Positions 17,034-25,742 of a DNA stretch of 64,000 nt are shown here, piece by piece (position 1 is the first letter of the stretch; every line of letters begins with the position of its first letter). Location of the stretch: NCBI GenBank assembly GCA_024232965.1, contig JACKQF010000006.1, positions 248,001-312,000 on the forward strand. Reading direction: 5' to 3'. Source of the DNA: Verrucomicrobiaceae bacterium. Its GTDB lineage: Bacteria > Verrucomicrobiota > Verrucomicrobiia > Verrucomicrobiales > Verrucomicrobiaceae. A program made the translations under genes and the position numbers. The notes under the pieces were generated by a model that saw only the letters and a list, made by a program, of their open reading frames with translations, made no database searches and was not told where the DNA came from.

Positions 17034-19664
17034 TCACGGTTGCCGAATCCAGGCAATGATATCGGCGATGTCTTGCGGCTTGAGCAATGCTTCAAGTCCG
17101 TCCGGCATCAGTGATGTGTTGCTGTTTTTCCGTTCTGCGATGTCCTTGAGCAAAATCAGTTCCAGTCCAGCACCCGTGCGAAGGCTGAGGTTGTTGGTGT
17201 TTTCATCGGTGACGAGCCCCACAAAAACACGCCCATCCTTGAGCTTCAGAGTTTGGGTGGTGTAGCGCAGTTCCACGGCGCGATTCGGATCGAGGATGGC
17301 TTCGACGATTTGCTCGGTGGGTTTCGCGGCGACGGTTCCCAAGTCTGGCCCCAATTCGTTGCCAGCGCCTTTGACGGTGTGGCAGGCAATGCAGATGGCT
17401 TGGTAAAGCATCTTCCCCTTGACGGCGTCTCCCTGCAATCCCGCGACGCCGGCATACTGTGCGACGATCTTTTGGCGGTCCGGATTCTGGTTCGTGATGA
17501 TCGGCATTGCGGGCGCACTGGCAGCGGGCGCAGCTTTGGCGCGTTGCTGCCAGGACTTCCTCTCTTCAGGCGTCAAAGCCGCCAGGGCAGCTTTGGCAGA
17601 GGTCAGCGTGGCGATGACCAAGGGCTGCGACAGGTTCGGCTGATTCATGAGCCCCGCGACCAAGGCAGTGCGGTGCGGTTCCACGACATCCCCTGCGGCT
17701 AAGGCCAAGGCACGTTGCACTACGGGATGATCATCAGCCAAAAGACCCACCAACGTGGGAGCGAGATCGGGGCGAGACCTCGCCAACTCCACCGCTTGCG
17801 CACGCAGATGAGGATGAGCATCACTCAAGAGCAACCGAAGGGATTCGTCGCTGAGTTTGTTCAAGCCGCGCAAAGTCCAGGCGGCCTGAAGGCGCACCGC
17901 CGCTGGTTGTGCGGTGTTTTCGACGACTCGAGCCAACTCAGGCACCAAGGCAGTGTCGCCCTTTTCAAGGATCAAGCGCTGCGCCATATCGCGCCGCCAA
18001 CCGTTGGTTGATTGCATGGACGCGATCAGATCTGCATCCACCTTGGCAGGGCCTGCGGCCAGATCTTTCGGTGCGATGCGGTAGATCCGACCCTTGTCCT
18101 GACCGGCGCGGAGATCCAAGCCGTGGGCGATCTCGGCAGGGATCCACTCGGGGTGTTCGAGCACGAGGCGATACATATCCACGACATAGAGCGCGCCATC
18201 GGGTCCGGTGCGCGCCATGGTCGGGCGGGTCCAATTGTCCTCGCTAGACAAGAAATCGTTGTCCGCATCCTCTGCATGGCGATGCGAGGTGATGGGCATC
18301 GTGCGGTAGTCCAGCACTTGGCGGGTGACGAGGTTGTTGGCGGGTTCGCAGATAAAGAGCGCGTTTGTAGCAGCAGCGCCAAAGGTCACATCGCGAAACG
18401 GCATCGCATTGCAGCCGGAGGTCAGCGTGTTGATGGCGCTGGCGTTGTTGTAGCGGCGCAATTGCTGGCTGACGGGGAAGATGCGCTTGTCATTGTTGAT
18501 CACCTCCCGCGTGGATCGCACGGCTAGGTCAGGATTGCGCGCCAGATCGCGCAGCGGTAGCCAGTAGTTCCAGCCGAGGATGCTATTGTTGTTCCCGAAC
18601 CAGTTGCCCCAGTCATCCCGCCAGCGACCATATTGCGTGCGTCCAGCCTCGATCTCAAAGACGCCCGTCATCGGATTGAAGCGAAAATCATTGGTGCCAA
18701 GCGCAATTTTTTGCCCAGTCTTCACACACTCGATATCGCCGCCGCTGTCCCCATTCGCGCCGTAGAACCAGCCATCAAGTCCCCAGCAAAATCCATTGAC
18801 GAGGTGCTGCGGATTACCTGCCGTAAAGCCAGTGAACCAGGTTTCACGTTTGTCGCACTTGCCATCGCCATCGGTATCTTCGGCATAAAAGATGTCCGGG
18901 ATGTTCGCGATGAAAACGCCGTTCTTCCAGGATGCAAGGCCCGTGGGATGTCGCAGCCCCTCCAGGAACAGCGTAGCTTTGTCATACAGCCCGTCGCCGT
19001 CGGAATCCTCCAAGATCTTCACCCGTCCGGTTTGCAGATCCGAGACCTTGTCCTGTCCCACGAGCCCGTCTTTGGTCTTCTCTCCGGGTGCGAAAGGGTA
19101 GTCGCCCATCTCCACCACCCACATCCTACCCTGCGCATCCCAATCCACGAAGACGGGGTCTTGCACCAAGGGTTCCGCCGCCACCAGACTGGCGGTAAAC
19201 CCTGGCTTCAGGTGCCAAGAGCGCAGCGAATCCTGCGGAGATTTGGGGGCTGGACCTGGAACCTTGAGCAACTGATCAAACGTCAGCGCGACCAACGCGC
19301 CATCCGCCCCCGTGATGGACAAGGCTTTGTCCGTAGCCACCACCTCGGCGCGGCTGCCATCAGCGTGTAAGATCAACGGTAGGCTGTTCGCATCGCCTGC
19401 TTTCCCCTCGCGCAGCACCTGGGACCAGCCCTCGTCCCACTGAAGATTTTTGCGTTCGCGTTCTTTGGGAACAAAAAGGAAGACGCCATAGGCGCTGGGA
19501 TTGGAAACGATGAGGTCATCATAACCATCGCCATTCAGATCGTGAAAAAACAGCCCGCCAGAAGCTGCGATGCTTGGCAGTGGGAGATCAGCGCGCGGGG
19601 ATGCTGGCTCCACTGCCTGAGCCACGAGCACACCACTAAGAAGCCAGAGAGAGGTCCATCGCAT
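17034..19664 (-). CDS. PVC-type membrane-bound dehydrogenase with HEAT repeats and cytochrome c domain
   Basis: This 876-aa exported protein starts at ATG 19664, which gives a signal peptide (MRWTSLWLLSGVLVAQA). The frame is open further upstream but would overlap the preceding gene. An FG-GAP-like segment (HDLNGDGYDD) comes first. It is followed by a beta-propeller dehydrogenase-like region with several DxDxDG calcium-type loops (DSDGDGLYD, DTDGDGKCD), a helical HEAT-type stretch (about residues 570-690) and a C-terminal cytochrome c domain with heme motif CIACH at C758-H762. This order is the signature of a large PVC-specific family (TIGR02604-like). Family members probably oxidise sugars in the periplasm, but most are uncharacterised. 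It is 82 bp downstream of the beta-helix gene and may be co-transcribed with it. Confidence 0.88.
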   Translation of the reverse strand: MRWTSLWLLSGVLVAQAVEPASPRADLPLPSIAASGGLFFHDLNGDGYDDLIVSNPSAYGVFLFVPKERERKNLQWDEGWSQVLREGKAGDANSLPLILHADGSRAEVVATDKALSITGADGALVALTFDQLLKVPGPAPKSPQDSLRSWHLKPGFTASLVAAEPLVQDPVFVDWDAQGRMWVVEMGDYPFAPGEKTKDGLVGQDKVSDLQTGRVKILEDSDGDGLYDKATLFLEGLRHPTGLASWKNGVFIANIPDIFYAEDTDGDGKCDKRETWFTGFTAGNPQHLVNGFCWGLDGWFYGANGDSGGDIECVKTGQKIALGTNDFRFNPMTGVFEIEAGRTQYGRWRDDWGNWFGNNNSILGWNYWLPLRDLARNPDLAVRSTREVINNDKRIFPVSQQLRRYNNASAINTLTSGCNAMPFRDVTFGAAATNALFICEPANNLVTRQVLDYRTMPITSHRHAEDADNDFLSSEDNWTRPTMARTGPDGALYVVDMYRLVLEHPEWIPAEIAHGLDLRAGQDKGRIYRIAPKDLAAGPAKVDADLIASMQSTNGWRRDMAQRLILEKGDTALVPELARVVENTAQPAAVRLQAAWTLRGLNKLSDESLRLLLSDAHPHLRAQAVELARSRPDLAPTLVGLLADDHPVVQRALALAAGDVVEPHRTALVAGLMNQPNLSQPLVIATLTSAKAALAALTPEERKSWQQRAKAAPAASAPAMPIITNQNPDRQKIVAQYAGVAGLQGDAVKGKMLYQAICIACHTVKGAGNELGPDLGTVAAKPTEQIVEAILDPNRAVELRYTTQTLKLKDGRVFVGLVTDENTNNLSLRTGAGLELILLKDIAERKNSNTSLMPDGLEALLKPQDIADIIAWIRQP

Positions 19665-19746
19665 TAGAGCAGAACGTCGCGAGTCGGGTGAATTTTCCCA
19701 GGCCCGTGGATCGCGCTGTCTTTGCCGCATCCACGCACGCAATACC

Positions 19747-22284
19747 TCACTCCTTCCGGATCCCAATCTCATCCACAGGAATGGCCTTGAAGCCGAGCTT
19801 GAAGGCGGGGGAATCTGGTTTCAGTCGGAAATCGTCGTTTTTCCAATCCACAAACATGGGGTCGGCAACCAGACTGTGCTGGTCCCAGCCTGCTGCCTGC
19901 CAAGCGGTCCATTCGTCAAGCGGCGCGGCTTCGGTGATGCGGACATCATCGATCCAGAGCTGGCCTTTGGGCTGGTGGCAATCGATGCGCAACCAGAAGT
20001 CCTTCATCCAGGGTGCCCACGCTGTTTCGTTTTCGCGCAGCATGCGGCCGGTGGCTTCAAACTCTTGCCATTGATTCGAGGCGGTAATGGAGGTGCTGCC
20101 GCCCTGCCAGTAGCCTTTCCCGCCTTCGTAACAGGCAAAGGCCAAGCTCACCGGCGCACTTGGTTCCGTGGACTTGATCCGCAGGCGCACTCGATAAGCG
20201 GCACCGGCCTTGATGGGGACATCAGGACCGTGAAACACGCTCTTGGGGTTCTTTGGATCATCGCCCAAAGTACAGTCGACGCGCAAGGCACCTTGGTCGG
20301 CGAGGAGTTGCACATTTGGGTTGGGTCGGTGATTGAAGCCCCATCCGCGTGGAGTCTTGCCGTCGGCGGCTGCGTCGAAGGTCTCGGTGACGAGCGGCGG
20401 CCCAGTGTCGGGCCCCACTTGATTGATGCCAGTGACGATGGGGTGCCCGTCGTTCCAGGCGAGATTGGAATCGATGGTATTCCAGCGTGGCGAGACATTG
20501 CGCAGGTCGCCATACTTCACGCCGGGCGTGGCGCTGAACATGATGTTGTGCCGCACGATGTTGCCGCTCATCATGGTGCCGTCTTCGCGGAAGGCGTCCT
20601 TGGGATGCAGCTCCATACCGCGCATCCCTTTCCAGGCGGGCTCATTCACGACGGACTCGTAACCCTTGACCATTGTTGGGCCATGATCGATCCAATAATG
20701 CTGCTGCGCGGTCCAGCCATGCAGATCAAACTGAAAACGGCCGCCGAGGGCGAAGATGTTGTTTTCAACGAGGCAATCGCGTGCGTTGTGGAGGTGGATC
20801 GGCGTGTGGGCGACGCGGTAAACGATGTTGCCGATGATGTCGACCCCGCCGGTGTTGTCATCGGGGTAGAGGCCAAAGGTGAACCAGGGGTGCTTCAGTC
20901 CATCGGCCTCTTGACCGCAGCCGATGACGTCATGAATGAGGTTGTAGCGCCACACACTGCCCCGGCTGCTGATCCAGTCGCGGCCACCTGTGTAAATGGC
21001 GCCGCCGTCTTGGGTCTCGAGGCAGAGGTGATGCAGGTGATTGTATTCGACGATCAAGTTGTTGCCGCTCATCTGCACGCCCATGCGTGGACCGTCGTGG
21101 ATGTGGTTGTGCGCGGCGGTATTGGCGACGCCGTAGATGCTGATGCCGCAGGCGTTTTTGTTGAATACACCCATGTGGTGGATGTGGTTGTCCGACGCCA
21201 CGTGACCTGGGCCGGTCAGGGTCTTGCGATCCCCACCACTGAGGCTGATCCCGTTGCTGCCGGTGAAGCTGATCTCGTTGTGGGTGAGACGCACATTTTT
21301 GCCATCACTGACGCCGATGCCACTGCCGTGAAAAGCACCGACCTGCGTGATGGTGCAATGATCCACCACGCAATCCTCTGCCCGTTCAAAGGTGATCGCG
21401 CTGCCGTGGCAACCGGTAAGGGTGAGCCCGCGAATGGCGATGTTTTTGGCACCCTGCTTGATCTTGAAAAAGGCCTCGGCCACAGGCAGTCGCACGTCGC
21501 CATCCTGGATCGCCGCGGGCGGCCAGAAGTAAAGCATCCCGTCGTGCTTATCATAAAACCATTCCCCTGGCGCATCGAGCTCCGCCAGCGCGTTCTGGAA
21601 GTGATAGCGGTTCGCTGGATGAAGGGCGTAGCCACACTTTTTCTTGAGCGTCAGCAGCCGAGTCTTCGCATCGAGCGAGGCGATCGGCTCAATGAAATTC
21701 CACCAACCGTACTGGGCAAAGATATCGAGCTCCACATCCTCTGGGTGGGCCCATTGGCGGAGGTCCTGCGGTTTGACGTAAAGAGTGGTATACCATTGAT
21801 GACCTTCGGGCGCGCCGGAAGGTGGAAAGGCATCAACAAATGCCCAACCGCCATACAGCGGGTCCTTGGCGGCGTAGTTCGGGTAACGCGCAAGGATCTG
21901 GCGCTGACCCTGAAACATGAGTTGGCGGGGCAAGAAACCCTTGGGCAAAACCGCACCGATGTGGATCTTGACGATGGCCCCTTGGTGCGGCTGCCAACCA
22001 TTGATCGCTGGGCCGCCCACGAGGGTCGCGCCTTTGCCGGTGATGGTGAGATCGGAGTCCTGAGCTTCCAGTTGAATGGGCTGTAGAACTTCGGTGATGC
22101 CTGAAGGGAGTATGAGCGTGGCCGGTCCAGTCGCGCCCGCTTGGCGTGCTTCGCGGATTTGTTTCACCGCTGCGGAGAGGCTGAGCTCTGGCGAGACATG
22201 CACCTCCAGGGCTCGCAGTGGAGAGCCGGGAACCAGGGAGAAAAGGCACAAAAGCAGGACGCCGATTTTTTGCATGCGCCTCAT
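19747..22284 (-). CDS. Secreted right-handed beta-helix protein with C-terminal carbohydrate-binding-like domain
   Basis: This 845-aa protein has a signal peptide (QKIGVLLLCLFSLVPGSPLRA). Its centre (about residues 270-520) is a chain of beta-helix rungs (IAIRGLTLTGCHGSAITF, VRLTHNEISFTGSNGISLSGG), as in pectate-lyase-like and NosD-like polysaccharide-active proteins. Residues about 640-780 look like a beta-sandwich carbohydrate-binding module (AYRVRLRIKS, LWIDDVRITEA). Lyase or hydrolase activity is likely, but catalytic residues cannot be named. Two in-frame ATGs, 22284 and 22275, both fit the signal peptide. A 736-codon open frame lies antisense inside this gene and is a GC-driven shadow. 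The HTTM gene ends 8 bp upstream, so the two form an operon. Confidence 0.85.
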   Translation of the reverse strand: MRRMQKIGVLLLCLFSLVPGSPLRALEVHVSPELSLSAAVKQIREARQAGATGPATLILPSGITEVLQPIQLEAQDSDLTITGKGATLVGGPAINGWQPHQGAIVKIHIGAVLPKGFLPRQLMFQGQRQILARYPNYAAKDPLYGGWAFVDAFPPSGAPEGHQWYTTLYVKPQDLRQWAHPEDVELDIFAQYGWWNFIEPIASLDAKTRLLTLKKKCGYALHPANRYHFQNALAELDAPGEWFYDKHDGMLYFWPPAAIQDGDVRLPVAEAFFKIKQGAKNIAIRGLTLTGCHGSAITFERAEDCVVDHCTITQVGAFHGSGIGVSDGKNVRLTHNEISFTGSNGISLSGGDRKTLTGPGHVASDNHIHHMGVFNKNACGISIYGVANTAAHNHIHDGPRMGVQMSGNNLIVEYNHLHHLCLETQDGGAIYTGGRDWISSRGSVWRYNLIHDVIGCGQEADGLKHPWFTFGLYPDDNTGGVDIIGNIVYRVAHTPIHLHNARDCLVENNIFALGGRFQFDLHGWTAQQHYWIDHGPTMVKGYESVVNEPAWKGMRGMELHPKDAFREDGTMMSGNIVRHNIMFSATPGVKYGDLRNVSPRWNTIDSNLAWNDGHPIVTGINQVGPDTGPPLVTETFDAAADGKTPRGWGFNHRPNPNVQLLADQGALRVDCTLGDDPKNPKSVFHGPDVPIKAGAAYRVRLRIKSTEPSAPVSLAFACYEGGKGYWQGGSTSITASNQWQEFEATGRMLRENETAWAPWMKDFWLRIDCHQPKGQLWIDDVRITEAAPLDEWTAWQAAGWDQHSLVADPMFVDWKNDDFRLKPDSPAFKLGFKAIPVDEIGIRKE

Positions 22285-22292
22285 TTCTCACG

Positions 22293-23753
22293 TTATGGCT
22301 TTCGTGCAAGCTCCACCTTCTGAGGAATCAGGGCGTGATAGGCGGGCAAGGTTTTTTCCTCCATGAACACGAGCGTCCAGGCCTTCACTTGGCGATCAGG
22401 CGGTGACTTTTCGTTCCACTGTCGCTCAATCCATCCACAGACGGGATGGCGCATGGTCTGATACTTGGCTGCCCAAAGATTCATGAGCAACTTGTGCCAG
22501 CGATAGTCGGGGAACTCTGCGGAAATGAGCTCTGGCTTCAAAAACGAAACCGCCTGTCCGTGGCGCAGCAGATCGACGTGGGAGCCGTCTGCCAGCTCCG
22601 CATCTAGCACCAACCAGCCATCATCGTTGAGTGGGTGCGGCGCAAAGAGGGCCCAATACTGATCCAGCTTCAAGGCCTGCGCTGGGGGATTCCAAGCCGC
22701 AGGGAACCAGCGTTTCCACTTGTCGTAGTCCACGCTGCGCAGGTTCCACACAACGACGACCACCAGACAGAGAAGCACGAAAGACTGCGTCACGGGATGC
22801 TCTCGCCACGATCTCGAAGGTGTTGTCGGGGGGCCGTCGGCAGGGCAGCGTTTTTGCAGCCGGTCCCAAAACGATCCTGGCAAAAAGGGTAGCCAGCACA
22901 CCATCATGATGGCGGGGAAAGGGCCGAGCCGTAGGCAAAGGCCAAGGCCGAAGTGCAGAGCCCAAAACATCGCGACGGTCAGCAATCGCCAGCGTTCTGT
23001 GCGCCACGGGATGAAGGCCATGAAGGGGCCCAGGCACTCCACCCACCAGATCGCGAAGGTCAGCCAGCGACCCAACTCTGGAAACCCGCGCAACCAGAGG
23101 CCCAAGGGTTTGACGAACTGATCAATGCTCAGCGCGTAATACACTGCGGTGCCATCGCGGGTCCATTCCCCGCCCCACTTCAGTCGGGCCGTGAACCAGT
23201 AGATGATGCACACCTGAAGCAGCAAGGCCAGTGTCGTCGTGCTGAGAAAGGGATTGGCGGTGCAGGTATCGTTTTTGGTGCGGCGGGCATCAAGCGACCA
23301 TCGTTGACCGAGCGGCAAAAACATTGACCAAAAGAGCAGCATGCGCACCACCACATCGCCGCCAAACAGCACAACAGGGTTGCGATTTTGCAAGGAACAC
23401 ACCAGCACCCAACAGAAAAGTGTCGCCAGCGTGGTGCGCCATCCCAGCAGCAGCGCAAGCCCCGCAGCAATCTGGAGAAGGATCAGCAGGACTTGCCAAG
23501 TGGTATCGCCGCTCAGCCCATGCACGGACCAGTTCACCAGGCTATCGCGCATCGTCGGCCACAGGCTGCGCGGCAGAAATCCAGCGTCGGAGTAAAAGGC
23601 GCGCGCATTCATCAGCGCCGTCCAACCATCCACCAGCACAAGCGCTGCCAAGCCCATGCGCATGGCAGCGAGCGATCGCAGATCGATGCCCGCTAGCTTC
23701 AGAAGCAAAGCTGGGCGCGACGCTTTGTCGAGGTTGAGCGGCGGTGAATCCAT
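22293..23753 (-). CDS. HTTM domain membrane protein (vitamin K carboxylase-like)
   Basis: This 486-aa membrane protein has several hydrophobic helices in residues 20-360. It carries the spaced features of HTTM (horizontally transferred transmembrane) proteins: LRSLAAMRMGLAALVLVDGW at the start, LLLGWRTTLATLFCWVLVCS, NRNPVVLFGGDVVVRM and a YWFTARLKWGGEW helix. A soluble tail follows (LFAPHPLNDDGWLV). HTTM proteins are related to vitamin K-dependent gamma-carboxylase, but bacterial members have unknown roles. The frame is open to 23990, but that would overlap the divergent esterase gene at 23866; ATG 23753 gives the expected N-terminus. It is followed after 8 bp by the beta-helix gene. Confidence 0.82.
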   Translation of the reverse strand: MDSPPLNLDKASRPALLLKLAGIDLRSLAAMRMGLAALVLVDGWTALMNARAFYSDAGFLPRSLWPTMRDSLVNWSVHGLSGDTTWQVLLILLQIAAGLALLLGWRTTLATLFCWVLVCSLQNRNPVVLFGGDVVVRMLLFWSMFLPLGQRWSLDARRTKNDTCTANPFLSTTTLALLLQVCIIYWFTARLKWGGEWTRDGTAVYYALSIDQFVKPLGLWLRGFPELGRWLTFAIWWVECLGPFMAFIPWRTERWRLLTVAMFWALHFGLGLCLRLGPFPAIMMVCWLPFLPGSFWDRLQKRCPADGPPTTPSRSWREHPVTQSFVLLCLVVVVVWNLRSVDYDKWKRWFPAAWNPPAQALKLDQYWALFAPHPLNDDGWLVLDAELADGSHVDLLRHGQAVSFLKPELISAEFPDYRWHKLLMNLWAAKYQTMRHPVCGWIERQWNEKSPPDRQVKAWTLVFMEEKTLPAYHALIPQKVELARKP

Positions 23754-23865
23754 CACGATCGAAACTTCGGCAGACGAGTCTCCAACGCAAACGGCTTTGC
23801 GTCGGGCGCGTCCTCCCGGAATGGGATGAAACTTACGCCGCCGGCGCGCGTTTCCACCGTCCACC

Positions 23866-24816
23866 ATGAAAGCACTCTCCCTCCTCGTCCTCAGCATTGC
23901 CTGCCTTTTCAGCGTCGCTTCTGCGTCTGCGCAGGCCCCAGCAAAGCAGAAGGGCAAGGCCAAAAAGGGCAGCGTGCATCTCATCACCACCCCGGTGAAA
24001 ACCAGCGAGGTGCGCTACAAGACGACTCCACAGGGAGAGCTGAAGTTGCACGTCTATTCGCCCGCTGGTGAAGTGCAGACTGCGGTGCAGCGCCCCTGTG
24101 TGGTGTTCTTTTTCGGCGGTGGCTGGAAGAGTGGCTCTTACCTGCAATTCGTGCCGCAAGCAGAATACTTGGCCAGCAGGGGTATCGTCGCAGCCTGTGC
24201 GGACTATCGCATTCTCAGTCTGCACAAGACCACACCAGACAAAGCGGTGGAGGATGCCAAAAGCGCCATTCGTTGGGTCCGTGCGCACGCGGTGGAGCTG
24301 GGCATTGATCCGAACAAGGTCATTGCCGCCGGCGGTTCTGCAGGCGGTCATCTGGCCGCAGCGACGGCCTTTTGCGCCGCTTATGATGCGGATGGCGATG
24401 ACAAGTCCATCTCTGCCAAGCCCAATGCGCTGGTGCTCTTCAATCCCGCCATGAACATCTCCACCCTATTCAAACAACGCGCCACGGGGGATAACAACGG
24501 CATCACTTTGGAGATGGCAGAGGCCATCACGCCAAACAGCTTTGTGACCAAAGACGCGCCTCCGGCGATCCTCTTCTTCGGCTCGGCCGATGAACTGAAG
24601 GTGGGTGGCGACGAATACGTCGCGAAGGCGCGGGCCCTCGGTGTCCGGGCTGAGATGTATGCCGCGCCCGAGATGCCGCACGGCTTCTTCAATCGGCAAC
24701 CGTGGCTGGAGGTGACCGCTCGGCAGATGGATGTTTTCCTCGGTTCTCTCGGCTACCTCGGCGGGGAGCCGACCCTGAAACTGCCCGAAGGCGCGCCTGC
24801 GCTGGTGAAGGAGTAA
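23866..24816 (+). CDS. Exported alpha/beta hydrolase, esterase/lipase type
   Basis: This 316-aa protein has a signal peptide (about 1-23, ending SASA) and an alpha/beta hydrolase fold of the BD-FAE/acetyl-esterase kind. The oxyanion motif FGGGW appears at about residues 82-86. The nucleophile elbow GGSAGG has serine 158, and the acid and base are probably in GSADE and PHGFFN near residues 244 and 266. Such enzymes remove acetyl or feruloyl groups from plant polysaccharides or act on short-chain esters. It is divergent from the HTTM gene and convergent with the nucleotidyltransferase-like gene, 4 bp away. Substrate unknown. Confidence 0.87.
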   Translation: MKALSLLVLSIACLFSVASASAQAPAKQKGKAKKGSVHLITTPVKTSEVRYKTTPQGELKLHVYSPAGEVQTAVQRPCVVFFFGGGWKSGSYLQFVPQAEYLASRGIVAACADYRILSLHKTTPDKAVEDAKSAIRWVRAHAVELGIDPNKVIAAGGSAGGHLAAATAFCAAYDADGDDKSISAKPNALVLFNPAMNISTLFKQRATGDNNGITLEMAEAITPNSFVTKDAPPAILFFGSADELKVGGDEYVAKARALGVRAEMYAAPEMPHGFFNRQPWLEVTARQMDVFLGSLGYLGGEPTLKLPEGAPALVKE

Positions 24817-24820
24817 TCCA

Positions 24821-25363
24821 TTAACGGATCGACAACAAACTGCGCGAGACCTTGTCGTGCTCGTCTTTGGCAATCGGGTTGCTTTGATGCAACTCCTCTA
24901 GGCGAGCGAGGCTGATGATGCCCGTGGCGAGCAGGTCCTTTACCCAAGTGATGTCTTTCGGACGACCTGCCCACAGCTTGTTGTAAGCCACATCATGCGG
25001 ATCCAAGCAGCGTCCCTCCAGCCCTGGGGCGAGCTCAATGACCGTGACCCGCTCCTGCCAGCCTGGGGGCGTGCAGCGGAGGAGGTCTGGGGTGACGTAG
25101 TCAACGAAGAAAAGGTTCTCCCGCGAAAACGCACTGTCTTCACCCAGTTCACGCTCCATGATGGCGGCGTCGAAGTGAAGAACAGGCACTCCCACTGGCA
25201 CGACATCCACATCCCGGCTGGTGCGCAGTGTTGCTGGGCATTCAGGATGCAGCAGCGCTGCGCTGCCACTTCCCATGATCCAGATTTCTTTGACGGCCAC
25301 AGGAAGAAAGCGCCGCAGCAAAGGCCCAAGCTCGACGAAATCAGCCGGCGTAAGCTCTTTCAC
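24821..25363 (-). CDS. Nucleotidyltransferase-like protein (DUF6036/AbiEii-type), downstream gene of a two-gene module
   Basis: This 180-aa protein begins with GTG at 25363. A good GGAGG ribosome binding site six bases upstream supports that start. The motif GSGSAALLH (about residues 31-39) followed by TSRDVDVV (about 48-55) matches the GS...DxD core of minimal nucleotidyltransferases, as in DUF6036 and AbiEii-type toxins. A later acidic stretch (CLDPHDVAYNKLWAGRPKD) is the usual helical region that follows in this group. The gene overlaps the upstream 125-aa gene by 23 bp, so translation is probably coupled. Toxin activity is inferred from family resemblance; the target is unknown. Confidence 0.7.
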   Translation of the reverse strand: MKELTPADFVELGPLLRRFLPVAVKEIWIMGSGSAALLHPECPATLRTSRDVDVVPVGVPVLHFDAAIMERELGEDSAFSRENLFFVDYVTPDLLRCTPPGWQERVTVIELAPGLEGRCLDPHDVAYNKLWAGRPKDITWVKDLLATGIISLARLEELHQSNPIAKDEHDKVSRSLLSIR

Positions 25364-25718
25364 GGATCGCCTCCATTTGCGCTTGGGTTACAAATGGTTC
25401 GCCTTTGAAGGGCATCCCAGATCGCCACTGCTGGGCCTCAGGCGAGGGTGACTCGATCAACTCAGCGATCTCTTCGACAGGCCGTGTCTGAAGCATTTTC
25501 AGCCAGTCCAAATCGAAACCAGACAGTCGGGCCCGATGTGATTCTAGCCAATCAATTCCGATTTGGACGTCCTCCGGATGCGCCCGCAATCTCGCTGCGA
25601 CCAGCTTCCCTTTCTGCCAGGCGATCCAATCGTTCACGATGTAACCCGGTGGCAGATCGAGCCAGGGGGGGAAGGCTGGGATCGGGCGTTGATTCAGATC
25701 TGTGGCCGGGACCGACAT
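25341..25718 (-). CDS. Hypothetical 125-aa protein, partner of the nucleotidyltransferase-like gene
   Basis: This 125-aa protein is not recognised. It is acidic to neutral, with no signal peptide or membrane segment. An N-terminal Pro-rich part (RPIPAFPPWLDLPPGY) is followed by helices with many charged residues (HPEDVQIGIDWLESHRARL, VEEIAELIES). Its 3' end overlaps the nucleotidyltransferase-like gene by 23 bp, and it begins 24 bp after the glycosidase-like gene, whose transcript may run into it. Small genes placed just before AbiEii/DUF6036-type genes are often their antitoxins; here that is a hypothesis. A run of seven G residues lies at 25665-25671. Confidence 0.6.
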   Translation of the reverse strand: MSVPATDLNQRPIPAFPPWLDLPPGYIVNDWIAWQKGKLVAARLRAHPEDVQIGIDWLESHRARLSGFDLDWLKMLQTRPVEEIAELIESPSPEAQQWRSGMPFKGEPFVTQAQMEAIRERAYAG

Positions 25719-25742
25719 GGTGCGAATCTAGCACAGGCTGCC

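Noticed and set aside
19876..22086. 736-codon open frame on the plus strand
   Set aside because: It lies antisense inside the beta-helix gene, which has a signal peptide and beta-helix rungs; the long shadow frame is explained by high GC and codon use.
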